A stretch of DNA of 33,312 nucleotides. It comes from Boseongicola sp. SB0665_bin_10. GTDB taxonomy: Bacteria > Pseudomonadota > Alphaproteobacteria > Rhodobacterales > Rhodobacteraceae. Positions 7,824 through 16,727 of the stretch are shown here, in pieces (position 1 is the stretch's first letter; every line of letters begins with the position of its first letter). The stretch is taken from positions 1 to 33,312 of the forward strand of contig VXSG01000055.1 of assembly GCA_009838075.1 (NCBI GenBank), given 5' to 3'. Position numbers and translations under genes: made by a program. The notes under the pieces were generated by a model that had not been told where the DNA came from, made no database searches, and worked only from the letters and a program-made list of their open reading frames with translations.

Positions 7824-9053
7824 ATGTGGACAAGGGCTCTCGACATTGCACTTGGGAAGGCCGTCCAGGTCGGCCAGCTGACGGTCGAGTTGCCGGGGGG
7901 GAAAGTGCTCACGTTCGGCGACGGCAAGGGACCGCAGGCACGCGTGTCCCTTATGGACAGCGCGACTGTCCGGCACTTGGTGACCAACCCGGAACTCGCA
8001 GTCGGCGAAAGCTACATGAACGGAACGCTCGTCATCGAGAATGACGATCTCCACGGCTTTCTCGAACTGATCCTCCGCAACCTCGACGACCCGCACCGGG
8101 CCTGGTGGCAGGGCGCGCAACTGAAGCTTCGCACCACCCTCAGGCGGTTCATGCAGCGCAATGCGGGCCGCACTTCCGTCAGGAACGTAGCACACCACTA
8201 CGACCTTTCGGGCGACCTTTACGAGCTTTTCCTGGATGCGGACCGGCAGTATTCCTGTGCCTATTTCCGGTCGCCGGACGACACGCTTGAAGTCGCGCAG
8301 GAACAAAAGAAGGCCCACATCGCCCAGAAACTGAGAATCGAGCCGGGAATGCGCGTGCTCGACATTGGCAGCGGCTGGGGTGGATTGGGCCTCACCCTGG
8401 CGCGGAACCATGGCGCCCAGGTTCTCGGCATCACGCTTTCCAAGGAGCAGCTCGCGGTTGCGCAGGAGCGCGCGCGGGCCGAGGGCCTGGAACAGCAGGT
8501 CGAGTTCCGAATGGCCGACTACCGCGAGCTTTCGGGACAGTTCGACCGGATCGTGTCGGTCGGCATGTTCGAACATGTGGGGCTGCCGCATTTCGACGCC
8601 TATTTCCGTTCCGTGCGCAATCTCCTGGCCCCCGACGGGGTGGCGCTCATCCATACGATCGGGACCTCGGAAGCGCCCTGCGCAACCAACCCCTGGATCG
8701 CCAAGTACATCTTTCCCGGCGGCTACGTGCCAAGCCTCTCGGAGGTCGCGGCCTCGGTCGAGCGCCAGAACCTGTGGATTGCGGATATCGAATCCCTCAG
8801 GCTCCACTATGCCTACACGCTCCGGCACTGGTTCGACCGGTTCGTCGCGAACGCCGACAAGGTGATCGAGCTCTACGACGAGAGATTCGTGAGGATGTGG
8901 AAATTCTACCTCGTCGCCTGCGAGCAGACCTTCCGGCTCCGGCGCCAGGGCGTGTTCCAGTTCCAGATATCACGCGAGGCCGATGCGGTTCCCATAACGC
9001 GGGACTACCTGTATTCCGGCAGCGCGGCCTCGGAGCTGCGGGCTGCCGAGTAG
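7824..9053 (+). CDS. cfa: Cyclopropane-fatty-acyl-phospholipid synthase
   Basis: A 409-residue SAM-dependent enzyme. It adds a methylene bridge to cis double bonds of membrane phospholipid acyl chains, at the inner face of the membrane. Visible are the N-terminal sterol-carrier-like region (about 1-110), VAHHYDLSGDLYELFLD (122-138), QYSCAYF (142-148), the SAM-binding motif VLDIGSGWGG (178-187), the SVGMFEHVG loop, and the C-terminal Y-x-Y and VACEQTFR segment holding the cysteine that aligns with the catalytic one of E. coli Cfa. Length matches the family (380-410). The ATG is preceded by AGGA at good spacing and by a plausible promoter. It appears to be monocistronic, flanked by a DUF4143 ATPase and a convergent operon. 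The family also includes mycolic-acid-type methyltransferases, but the whole pattern fits Cfa. Confidence 0.95.
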   Translation: MWTRALDIALGKAVQVGQLTVELPGGKVLTFGDGKGPQARVSLMDSATVRHLVTNPELAVGESYMNGTLVIENDDLHGFLELILRNLDDPHRAWWQGAQLKLRTTLRRFMQRNAGRTSVRNVAHHYDLSGDLYELFLDADRQYSCAYFRSPDDTLEVAQEQKKAHIAQKLRIEPGMRVLDIGSGWGGLGLTLARNHGAQVLGITLSKEQLAVAQERARAEGLEQQVEFRMADYRELSGQFDRIVSVGMFEHVGLPHFDAYFRSVRNLLAPDGVALIHTIGTSEAPCATNPWIAKYIFPGGYVPSLSEVAASVERQNLWIADIESLRLHYAYTLRHWFDRFVANADKVIELYDERFVRMWKFYLVACEQTFRLRRQGVFQFQISREADAVPITRDYLYSGSAASELRAAE

Positions 9054-9092
9054 ACGGGACCCGTCGACGCGCTGCGCGCGGGCCCGGACGGG
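9053..9092. terminator. Possible bidirectional terminator between convergent genes
   Basis: GACGGG (9053-9058), CCCGTC (9060-9065) and GACGGG (9087-9092) allow two mutually exclusive hairpins in the 47-base gap between cfa and the convergent VWA gene. There is no T-run, so this rests on position and symmetry alone. Confidence 0.3.
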
Positions 9093-9100
9093 AACTGCCG

Positions 9101-11179
9101 CTATCGCCGCCCTTCCCAGAACCAGGTGCCGATCATCAGAAGCGCGGCGAGAAGCAGCATGATCCATGCCGGCAGTAACGGCGACACGCGGATGTCCGTC
9201 GTCAGGTAGGCTTCACGGGGCGTGATTCCGATCCATCCACGTCCCGACGCGGCCTGGCCTTTCCGGACCCGGCGAATGTCCGGCACGCCTTCGGCAACCT
9301 TGTGCACGCCACCGCGCACATCTGCCACCGGACCTGCCAAGAGCGCATCGCTCGCGATCGTGGCCGCGAACTCCTTCAGCGCAGCCGGTCCAAGTGCCGC
9401 GACACTTTCCCGGTCACCCTCCCTCAGCCGGTAGAGCCCCTCATTCGGCGCCTGCCAGGTCAACGCGTAACGACCAGGCGCAATTTCTTCCAGTGGCAGC
9501 AAGACGACGTCGCCATCCGGTCCGATGACCTCGACGTCTCCGACCTCGTCATTGATCGTCCGGCGCGAAATCGTCATGGTCAGGCCCTCCGAGATCGCGG
9601 TCAGCGCTTCTTCTTCCAGGTCGGGCTCCTTCATCATCCAGTGCGCCAGGCGCCTGAGCAGTTCCAGCTGCGGACCACCTCCCTCGAAGCCCCGCGACCA
9701 GAGCCAGGCGTGGTCCGACGCGAGGAGCGCAACGCGCCCCTCTCCGACCCGGTCTATCACCAGCAGCGGTGCGTCGTACAAACCTTCCATGAGCGTGTGG
9801 CCGTCGCCCTTGGCAGCAACGTCGATCTGCCGAAGCCACCGGCCCCAGGACTGTTCGGCACGGGTTGCCGCATCGTTGACGGGTTCCAGGCCCTCGGTCA
9901 CCGGGTGGCGCTGACCGATGCGGGTCACCTTTGGCAAGAAGGCGAGTTCGTGCACCAGTCCGCTGGGTGCGGCCGGGAGAATCTCGGCAAGCGGCGAATG
10001 GTAGATTGATTCTGCGGTCGCAAAATCCGGCCCCGCCGCGACCAAGAGCGCACCCCCACCCTCGACATGCCGCCTGATGCTGTCGAGATAGACCGCCGGC
10101 ATGATGCCGCGCAGCTTGTAGCGGTCGAAGATGATCAGGTCGAACTCGCCGACCTTGTCCAGGAAAAGCTCGCGCGTAGGGAATGCGATCAGGCTGAGTT
10201 CGTTCACTGGCACCCCGTCCTGCTTTTCGGGCGGACGCAGGATGGTGAAATGCACAAGATCCACGGAGGCATCGGATTTCAGGAGGTTGCGCCAGGTTCG
10301 CTCGCCTGCATGTGGCTGGCCCGAGACCAGCAGGACCCTCAAGCGATCCCGTACGCCGTTGATCTGGACGACTGCCGCATTGTTGCGCGTGGTCAGTTCT
10401 CCCGGATGTTCCGGCAACGTGAACTGAATGACGTTCATGCCGCCGTGGCGGAGCGTCACCGAAAGCTCGACATCCTGGCCGACCGGCACCCGGACCCGGT
10501 CTGGCACCCTGCCATCAAGGGAGATGTCGATGTCGGCCGTCTCGGGACGACCGGCCGGCACCGCTCCCTGATCCTCGACCCTGAGCGTCAAGGTGACCGG
10601 CTCGTCAATGATCGCGAATGCCGGTGCATTCCGAATCTGAAGGCGGCGGTCCCAGTCATCGTCCTTTCCGGTCAACAGCAAGTGCATCGGCGCAGGAAGT
10701 TCCGGAAGGTGCTCAATGTCATGCAGTTGCCCGTCGCTCACGAGAATCACGCCCGCAATGCGCGTGCGCGGCTCGCTGGCAATCGCGTCGGCGAGCGCCT
10801 TCATCAGGAGCGTACCGCGATTGCCGTCGCTGTCCTCAACATGAAGCATGCGGAGACCGACGTTGCCGAGGGCGGCGATTTCCTCCTCCACCCTCGCGAT
10901 CGCCTCCGCGGTCTGGGCAGGGCGAACGTCGATGCCCTGGCTCGCGCTTTCGTCAACAACAAGAAGGGCCAGGTCCGAAAGCGCTTCCCGCTCCTCGATC
11001 TGGGTCGACGGATTCGCAACCGCCACGAGGAGCAACGAGAGGGCAATCCCGCGGAGCCACCAGCCAGAAAGGCCACCCCGGACAGCAATCACGATCATGA
11101 CCAGCGACACCGCCGCCAAAGACCACAGCATCGCCCACGGAAGCAATGGATCGAAGAAAATGCTGCGGACGACATGCAT
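9101..11179 (-). CDS. Membrane-anchored VWA-domain protein, last gene of the MoxR operon
   Basis: A 692-residue membrane protein. Two hydrophobic segments lie at the N-terminus (about 14-34 and 41-56), and one at the C-terminus (about 668-688, ending in WEGRR). The region after the second segment is a von Willebrand A fold with a full metal-ion-dependent adhesion site: D76-x-S78-x-S80, Thr113 and Asp149 in VILVSDGQ. The middle part (about 280-400, with RVLLVSGQPHAGERTW and LIIFDRYKL) resembles the glutamine-amidotransferase-like fold seen in related membrane proteins, without a clear catalytic cysteine. Family members next to MoxR and DUF58 are thought to take part in envelope protein maturation; the client is unknown. 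The ATG has only a distant AGGGA and starts three bases after a 33-residue ORF, so reinitiation is likely. Confidence 0.85.
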   Translation of the reverse strand: MHVVRSIFFDPLLPWAMLWSLAAVSLVMIVIAVRGGLSGWWLRGIALSLLLVAVANPSTQIEEREALSDLALLVVDESASQGIDVRPAQTAEAIARVEEEIAALGNVGLRMLHVEDSDGNRGTLLMKALADAIASEPRTRIAGVILVSDGQLHDIEHLPELPAPMHLLLTGKDDDWDRRLQIRNAPAFAIIDEPVTLTLRVEDQGAVPAGRPETADIDISLDGRVPDRVRVPVGQDVELSVTLRHGGMNVIQFTLPEHPGELTTRNNAAVVQINGVRDRLRVLLVSGQPHAGERTWRNLLKSDASVDLVHFTILRPPEKQDGVPVNELSLIAFPTRELFLDKVGEFDLIIFDRYKLRGIMPAVYLDSIRRHVEGGGALLVAAGPDFATAESIYHSPLAEILPAAPSGLVHELAFLPKVTRIGQRHPVTEGLEPVNDAATRAEQSWGRWLRQIDVAAKGDGHTLMEGLYDAPLLVIDRVGEGRVALLASDHAWLWSRGFEGGGPQLELLRRLAHWMMKEPDLEEEALTAISEGLTMTISRRTINDEVGDVEVIGPDGDVVLLPLEEIAPGRYALTWQAPNEGLYRLREGDRESVAALGPAALKEFAATIASDALLAGPVADVRGGVHKVAEGVPDIRRVRKGQAASGRGWIGITPREAYLTTDIRVSPLLPAWIMLLLAALLMIGTWFWEGRR

Positions 11180-11182
11180 GGG

Positions 11183-11284
11183 TCAGTCGAGTCCCTGAAG
11201 TTGGCCGAACTGCCTTCGGGGCAGCGTCGACGATGCGAGCAGCGCATGGAATGCCACCGCGATGGCCTTGCAAGAACGCGTCAT
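11183..11284 (-). CDS. 33-residue bridging ORF between DUF4159 and VWA genes
   Basis: An ATG (11282-11284) overlaps the TGA of the DUF4159 gene as ATGA, and its own TGA lies three bases before the VWA gene ATG. The product, beginning MTRSCKAIAVAFHALLASS, has one basic N-terminus and a weak hydrophobic stretch but is too short for a domain call. About 72% of third codon positions are G or C, in line with the neighbours. It may be a real small peptide, or simply a translational bridge that carries ribosomes across the 101-base gap to the poorly marked VWA start. Confidence 0.35.
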   Translation of the reverse strand: MTRSCKAIAVAFHALLASSTLPRRQFGQLQGLD

Positions 11285-14046
11285 TGCCCCAGCCTGTCCA
11301 GCAGGGCCGGAACATGGACCTGGTCCGATTTGTAGTTCCCGGTCAGGACGTACATGATCAGGTTGACTCCGAAGCGATATGCGATCTCGCGCTGGCGTTC
11401 GCCGGAAAGGCCGCGACCCACCGGAAACATGGGCCTTCCCTGCGCGTCCATGGCCCACGCTGCCGCCCAATCGTTGCCTCCGATCAGTATCGGCGTCACG
11501 TTGTCGTTGAGATTCCTGAACGGCATGCCCTCGGCCTGCAATGCGTCGGCAGGCGCCGCCTCCACCCAGACGTCCCTGCTGGCATAACGGCCCGGAAAGT
11601 CCTGCAGGAGGTAAAAGGATCGGGTCAGCACGTGATCATGAGGCACGGGCTCAAGCGGCGGAACATCGAGTGACATCGCGAGTTGCCTGAGCTTGGTCGC
11701 GTTCGAACCTCCCGATCCGAATCCGGATGTCCCCGCATCCCGTGTGTCGAATTGGATCAGTCCGCCCGCCCTGAGGTACCGGTTGAGCTTCTCATAGGCT
11801 TCGGCTGAGGGGCGTGGCTGCGCGTCGGTCACGGGCCAATACAGGAACGGGAGGACAGAGAGTTCATCTGTCTCAAGATTCACGCCGACCGGTTCGCCGG
11901 GCTCGACCGAGGTTCTCTGGAGCAGAATGTTCGAGAGCCCCCTCAAACCCGCGGCAGCTATCCGATCCACTTCCGCGTCACCAGTGATGACATATGCGAG
12001 CGTCACTTCCGACGCCGTCGCAACAAGCCGCCCGAAGTCCCGTTCCTGTGCAGGTGCGGGTGACGCGGGCCACAAGAGCAATGCAACAGCCCCTCCAGCT
12101 GCCGCGCCCACTCTTGGCATGCGGCCAGACTGCCATAGCGTCGCCAGCACGTCGACCAGGAACACCATGACTGTCAGGAAGAGCAACGGGCCCTTCAGGG
12201 GCAACGCCCGGGATTCCCCAAATCCCTCTACCGGAACTTCGACGGGCCAGACGGCTGCGGCCAACTGCTCCGCGTCGCCAAACGCGTTGAATGCAATCCT
12301 TCCGCTTTCCCCGGAATAGATTCCAGGCGGCAAGTCCGGACCCGGGCTCTCGGTCACAAGGCTCGCCCCGTTTACGCCAGCAATCGCCCCTGCGGCGTCC
12401 AGTTCGCCGAACCCGTCGAGACGTCGATCCAGCGTCCACACGGTACCCTCCAGGTCCTTCGCAGCCGGCAACGCCTGACGTGTCGAAACCGCCAGCCGTT
12501 CAAGCATCTGCACGAAGAGGCCGGACAACGGCAGGCTCGACCAATCCGCGTTTGCGGTCACGTGGAACAGCACGACCCGTCCGTTGCCCAGACGCTTGCG
12601 TGTGACGAGCGGTGTGCCATCTGCCAATGTGGCGATCGTCCGTTCGGCCATGTTTGGATCCGGCTGTGCCACCACCTGGCTTGACACCGTGACGTCATCG
12701 GGAACGGCAAGCCCAAAAAACGGGCTCGCAGGCGAAAACGCCCTGAGATGCTTGGGCTCGCCCCAACTCATCGCGCCGCCGACCCGGCGTCCTCCCGCGC
12801 GCAGCCGCACCGGCAGCAGCACTTCCTCCGCGTCGCGTCCGATGTCTGACGCGGCCAGGCGCGGTCCGGCAAACCGCAGCAGCAGGCCGCCATTGCGCAC
12901 CCACCCCTCGACCGCGCTGCGTTCGCTGCCGGCAAGCGATGCCACGTCGGCCAGGACAATCACGTCCGGGTTGGCAAGTACAATGTCCTGAATGGTTCCG
13001 TGGATCAGGTCGGCGCTCGGGCGCAGCGCCTGTTCAAGGTAATGCGTTGGCGAAAGGAGCCGCGAGCCTTCCCGCTCCTCGCGCGCGGCAACGATCGCAA
13101 TCTCGTGACGGCTGAGACTGTCATCCGTCAGGCTGACGGCGCCGGCGGAACGAACGCCCTCGATCTCGAACCGCGTCAGCCTGTTCGTGAGTTCCGGCGG
13201 CAGCGACAGAACGGCTTCGGCATCGCGCACGCCCTCGGGGATTTCGACTTCGACACGTGCCAACTGCCGCTCAATGCCGACGGGGTCGAGGCCATGCGCG
13301 ACAACGGCCACTGCGCTTGCTCCAGTGCCCCGGCTTCTTGCAACCGGCACCCGGATCGTCCCGTCACCGACTCTTGCAGGCTTCAGTGCCAGCACCGGAC
13401 GCCGGGACTCGAAGACGGACACCTGGCCGTGGGCCTGGAGTTCTGCCAGTGCCGTGCTCCGCCAATCCTGCGCGATCCCGTCGGAGAGCCAGAATGTGTC
13501 GAAGCTGCCGTCAAGCGTGGCAAGCCAGGACAGCACCGCAGGGCCGTCCGGCATCCATGGCTTTGGTGCAAATCCCGGAAGTTCCGGCAGCCAGTTCCTT
13601 GCCGAACGGAACGGCAAGTCCGGGTGCGACGGCAGATCTGCCAGCGAGACAATGGCGGTCTCCCGGCCGGCCACTGCCGCATCGCCCAGCAGACTCTCGA
13701 CTTGTTCGTTCCGCATCGACCAATTCGGCGCCTCCGCCCAGCTGCCGTCGAACAGCAGCAGCAGCGGTCCGTCGCGGGCCGTGTCCGTTCGAGGAGTCAG
13801 GACGGGATCCGCAAATCCGATTATTGCGGCCGCCACCGCCAGCATCCGAAGCAGCAGAAGCCACCAGGGCGTCCGGTCGGTCTGCACCTCGTCATCCGCG
13901 AGGCCAAGCAAAAGGGCCACGCCCGGGAAAAGCCGCCGAACCGGCGCCGGTGGCACGGTACGAAGCAGAATCCAGAGAACCGGCAGCAGCAGGAGGCCCA
14001 GGAGCAGCCATGGGCTGGCGAATGCCACGGGGCCGAGGGTCCACAT
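11281..14046 (-). CDS. BatA-like N-terminal / DUF4159 C-terminal membrane protein
   Basis: A 921-residue protein. The N-terminus has two membrane helices (about 9-29 and 60-79), the layout of the aerotolerance-regulator N-terminal (BatA) domain. It is followed by a VWA-like region whose metal site looks degenerate: D100-x-S102-x-A104 in LLLFDGSWAE. Further membrane segments occur near LLFLTVMVFLVDVLATLW and AAGGAVALLLWPASPAPA. The C-terminal 220 residues are a DUF4159 domain, with the family's LETDELSVLPFLYWPVTD, RAGGLIQFDTRD and LTRSFYLLQDFPGRY segments. I start it at the ATG (14044-14046), which has GGAG nine bases upstream; a TTG one codon earlier is possible. It sits after DUF58 with a 73-base gap and overlaps a 33-residue ORF at its end. 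Exact function is unknown; it is probably an envelope component acting with MoxR. Confidence 0.88.
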   Translation of the reverse strand: MWTLGPVAFASPWLLLGLLLLPVLWILLRTVPPAPVRRLFPGVALLLGLADDEVQTDRTPWWLLLLRMLAVAAAIIGFADPVLTPRTDTARDGPLLLLFDGSWAEAPNWSMRNEQVESLLGDAAVAGRETAIVSLADLPSHPDLPFRSARNWLPELPGFAPKPWMPDGPAVLSWLATLDGSFDTFWLSDGIAQDWRSTALAELQAHGQVSVFESRRPVLALKPARVGDGTIRVPVARSRGTGASAVAVVAHGLDPVGIERQLARVEVEIPEGVRDAEAVLSLPPELTNRLTRFEIEGVRSAGAVSLTDDSLSRHEIAIVAAREEREGSRLLSPTHYLEQALRPSADLIHGTIQDIVLANPDVIVLADVASLAGSERSAVEGWVRNGGLLLRFAGPRLAASDIGRDAEEVLLPVRLRAGGRRVGGAMSWGEPKHLRAFSPASPFFGLAVPDDVTVSSQVVAQPDPNMAERTIATLADGTPLVTRKRLGNGRVVLFHVTANADWSSLPLSGLFVQMLERLAVSTRQALPAAKDLEGTVWTLDRRLDGFGELDAAGAIAGVNGASLVTESPGPDLPPGIYSGESGRIAFNAFGDAEQLAAAVWPVEVPVEGFGESRALPLKGPLLFLTVMVFLVDVLATLWQSGRMPRVGAAAGGAVALLLWPASPAPAQERDFGRLVATASEVTLAYVITGDAEVDRIAAAGLRGLSNILLQRTSVEPGEPVGVNLETDELSVLPFLYWPVTDAQPRPSAEAYEKLNRYLRAGGLIQFDTRDAGTSGFGSGGSNATKLRQLAMSLDVPPLEPVPHDHVLTRSFYLLQDFPGRYASRDVWVEAAPADALQAEGMPFRNLNDNVTPILIGGNDWAAAWAMDAQGRPMFPVGRGLSGERQREIAYRFGVNLIMYVLTGNYKSDQVHVPALLDRLGQ

Positions 14047-14122
14047 CAACCAAGACTCCGGGGCGCGACCTCAAGGCAAGGCCGGACTGCGCTCGAAGAC
14101 TCTCGCTGCCTGTGCACCACTG

Positions 14123-15022
14123 TCAATGCTCCCTTGCCAGCGCCATGTACAGCCAAAGGAGGGCCGCCGAGGCCGGAGATCCGGTGCGACAGACGTTGAA
14201 TTGCCAGCCCGCCAGCCTTGCGAGCTCCCAAAGCTCGGCCTTCCTGTCCGCCAGCCGCTCCAGGTAGCGTTCGCGAAGCTCATCCGCCTTCAAGGTTTCG
14301 TGCGTGAGCGTTCCGCCCATGGACTCGAAGACCGTGCGTCCTTCGAAGGGGAAGGCCTCCTCCTGCGGGTCCAGAACCTGGAGGAGCACGCCTTCGATGG
14401 CACGATCGGCGGCGCCGGTCACGGCGTGCCGAACGGGCTCCAGGTCGCCCAGGAAATCCGACAGCAGGACGGCCCGCGTACGCGCCGGCGCGTCTGCAAG
14501 CTCAGGCGCGGGGTAGTCGGTGGCATCCTCCCCTTCGGCAATGGCGCTGTTCAGGCGCATCAACTGGGCATGACCGTTGCGCGGCGGCAAGCCGGAATTG
14601 GCCAGTCCTACACGCTCCCCGCCACGCATAAGCAGAATCGACAGCGCCAGCGCCAGCCTTCGCGCCATGTCGACCTTGCTCGGCAACGATTTGGACGATG
14701 CAAATTGCATGGACCGGCCCATGTCCAGCCAGATCATCACGGACTGTACGGCCTGCCATTCCTTCTCGCGCACGAACAGCGCGTCATCGCTGCGCGCCGA
14801 GCGCCGCCAGTCGATCATGCTGATTTCGTCGCCTGCGCTGCTTGGCCGGTACTGCCAGAACTCGTCGCCCGTGCCGACCCGCCTGCGCCCGTGCTCGCCG
14901 GGCATGACGCAGGCCGCAAGGCGTTCCGCGGATGCCAGCAATGGCGGGAACGTCTCGGCGAGAGTCTCCGCCTCACGGCGCAGTTGCGCGGTCGTGCTGG
15001 ATGACGTCTCCGCCACGCTCAA
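14123..15022 (-). CDS. DUF58 domain protein, MoxR partner
   Basis: A 299-residue cytoplasmic protein with the DUF58 core: GTGDEFWQYRPSSAGDEIS (about 49-67), IDWRRSARSDDALFVREKE (about 69-87), and a VWA-like MIWLDMGRSMQF strand where D-x-G-x-S replaces the usual metal site. DUF58 proteins nearly always follow moxR and are thought to be its adaptor or substrate carrier. The start I choose is TTG (15020-15022), which overlaps the moxR TGA stop by two bases and has AGGA six bases upstream; a GTG two codons later (15014-15016) is the alternative. Open frame upstream lies over moxR and is a shadow. Confidence 0.9.
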   Translation of the reverse strand: MSVAETSSSTTAQLRREAETLAETFPPLLASAERLAACVMPGEHGRRRVGTGDEFWQYRPSSAGDEISMIDWRRSARSDDALFVREKEWQAVQSVMIWLDMGRSMQFASSKSLPSKVDMARRLALALSILLMRGGERVGLANSGLPPRNGHAQLMRLNSAIAEGEDATDYPAPELADAPARTRAVLLSDFLGDLEPVRHAVTGAADRAIEGVLLQVLDPQEEAFPFEGRTVFESMGGTLTHETLKADELRERYLERLADRKAELWELARLAGWQFNVCRTGSPASAALLWLYMALAREH

Positions 15023-16029
15023 GCCGCTTCCTCGATCCGGCCAACGTGACGGGATACATCGTCGATGACTTCCTGCAACGTCAAGCCTTGGGCACGGGCG
15101 GCAAAGCTGAGCGCCATGCGATGCGTGAGCACCGGCGTGGCAAGGGCCTTCACATCCTCTTCTGACGGCGCGAGTCGTCCCTCGAGAAGCGCGCGCGCCC
15201 GGACCGTAAGCGCGAGGGCCTGTGCCGCGCGCGGGCCCGGTCCCCAGCTCACATGCTGATGCACGATTTCGGGCGAGTCCGCCTCCTCCGGACGGCAGCA
15301 ACGCACCAGGTCCAGAATGGACTCCATCACGGACTCGCCCACAGGCATCCGGCGCACGATCGTCTGCGCAGCAACGAGTTCCTCGGGAGTCAGGACCTGG
15401 GTTGACTGCTCTTCATCTGCGCCCGTGGTTGCAAGCAGGATGTCGCGCTCGGTCTCCCGGTCGGGGTATGGGACGTCAATCTGCACGAGAAACCGGTCCA
15501 GTTGCGCCTCAGGCAGGGGATAGGTTCCTTCCTGCTCGATCGGGTTCTGCGTTGCCAGCACATGAAACGGCGCAGGCAGTTCGTGCTCGTCCCCTGCGAT
15601 GGTCACCGACTTTTCCTGCATGGCCTGCAACAATGCAGACTGCGTCCTCGGGCTTGCCCGGTTTATCTCGTCGGCCATGAGCAGCTGGCAAAACACCGGA
15701 CCCTTGATGAACTTGAAGACTCGACTGCCGTCTGCGCCGGTCTCCAGGACTTCCGACCCAAGTATGTCCGCAGGCATCAGGTCCGGCGTGAACTGGACCC
15801 GCTTGCCGTCCAGTCCCAAAACGGTCGAGAGCGTTTCCACAAGCCGTGTCTTGCCAAGCCCCGGCACGCCGACCAGCAGGCCATGTCCACCGCAGAGAAT
15901 CGCCGACAGCACGAGATCCACCACGCGCTCCTGTCCAATGAACCGCTTGGTGATGCTGGCCTTCACGTCTGCCAGCCTTTCGCACAGCCCCTCGATCCCG
16001 GCCACCAGTTCAGACGATGCATCGGACAT
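15019..16029 (-). CDS. MoxR family AAA+ ATPase
   Basis: A 336-residue AAA+ protein of the MoxR class, normal length. It has IGQERVVDLVL at 31-41, Walker A GVPGLGKT (54-61), RVQFTPDLMPADILG (77-91), Walker B LLMADEINRA (116-125), PRTQSALLQAMQE and the sensor-1 strand VLATQNPIEQEGTYPLPEAQ, followed by the lid domain with SWGPGPRAAQAL. MoxR ATPases act as chaperones that mature or activate protein complexes, typically with a VWA protein. GGGAG lies seven bases before the ATG. It is the first gene of the operon and is divergent from the DUF1285 gene, with 60 bases between the two starts. Confidence 0.95.
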   Translation of the reverse strand: MSDASSELVAGIEGLCERLADVKASITKRFIGQERVVDLVLSAILCGGHGLLVGVPGLGKTRLVETLSTVLGLDGKRVQFTPDLMPADILGSEVLETGADGSRVFKFIKGPVFCQLLMADEINRASPRTQSALLQAMQEKSVTIAGDEHELPAPFHVLATQNPIEQEGTYPLPEAQLDRFLVQIDVPYPDRETERDILLATTGADEEQSTQVLTPEELVAAQTIVRRMPVGESVMESILDLVRCCRPEEADSPEIVHQHVSWGPGPRAAQALALTVRARALLEGRLAPSEEDVKALATPVLTHRMALSFAARAQGLTLQEVIDDVSRHVGRIEEAA

Positions 16030-16089
16030 GGCAATCGCTCCCTTTCGCTCTATTATGTGCAGTAGAACGAACTATGGCTCCGGGCACAA

Positions 16090-16689
16090 ATGGCAAAATC
16101 CGAAGGCGGTCAAAACCCCGTGAAACCCTCGGCGGAAAGCTTGGCCGCGACGGCCCGGGCCGCATCACGGCGCGGGCTGCCTCCGGTCCACCTCTGGAAT
16201 CCGCCCGATTGCGGCGATCTCGACATGCGGATCGCAAGGGACGGCACGTGGTTCTATCTTGGCACGCCAATCGGGCGACCAGAGCTCGTGCGGCTGTTTT
16301 CGACGATTCTCAGGAAGGACGGGGATCGCTATGTCCTCGTCACACCCGTCGAAAAAGTGGGAATCACCGTCGATGACGCGCCTTTCGTGGCCGTCGACTT
16401 CACTGTCACGGGCGAAGGCAAGGCTCAAACGCTGACCTTCGTGACCAATCTCGGCGACGAGTCCAGCGCGGGATCGGAGCATCCGATTCGAGTCGAGCGG
16501 GATCTGGCGACAGGCGAGCCTTCGCCCTATGTCCACGTTCGTGCAAGTCTCGAGGCGCTGATCGACCGCAAAAGCTTCTACAGGCTGGTGGAAATCGGAG
16601 CGCATCATGAACATGATGGTGCCAGCTGGTTTGGCATTTGGTCCGGGGGCCGATTCTTCCCGATCATTCCGTCCGCGGACTTGCCATAA
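16090..16689 (+). CDS. DUF1285 domain protein
   Basis: A 199-residue soluble protein matching DUF1285. It has VHLWNPPDCGDLDMRIARDG (split at about residues 33-52), TWFYLGTPIGRPELVRLFSTIL, KDGDRYVLVTPVEKVGI and a VDFTVTG strand, with a C-terminal ASWFGIWSGGRFFPI. No enzymatic motif is visible and the biochemical role is unknown. In many alphaproteobacteria it lies head-to-head or in line with moxR and DUF58, as here, which argues for a shared process. The ATG has no clear ribosome site. A CoA pyrophosphatase and a CCA-adding enzyme, often next to this gene in relatives, are absent. Confidence 0.88.
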   Translation: MAKSEGGQNPVKPSAESLAATARAASRRGLPPVHLWNPPDCGDLDMRIARDGTWFYLGTPIGRPELVRLFSTILRKDGDRYVLVTPVEKVGITVDDAPFVAVDFTVTGEGKAQTLTFVTNLGDESSAGSEHPIRVERDLATGEPSPYVHVRASLEALIDRKSFYRLVEIGAHHEHDGASWFGIWSGGRFFPIIPSADLP

Positions 16690-16727
16690 TGCGACAGCGG
16701 GCCCACGCTTTCGCGGTGAGGCGTCGT

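Noticed and set aside
13187-15004. 605-codon plus-strand open frame
   Set aside because: It is antisense to the DUF4159 and DUF58 genes and has Ser/Arg-rich low-complexity content.
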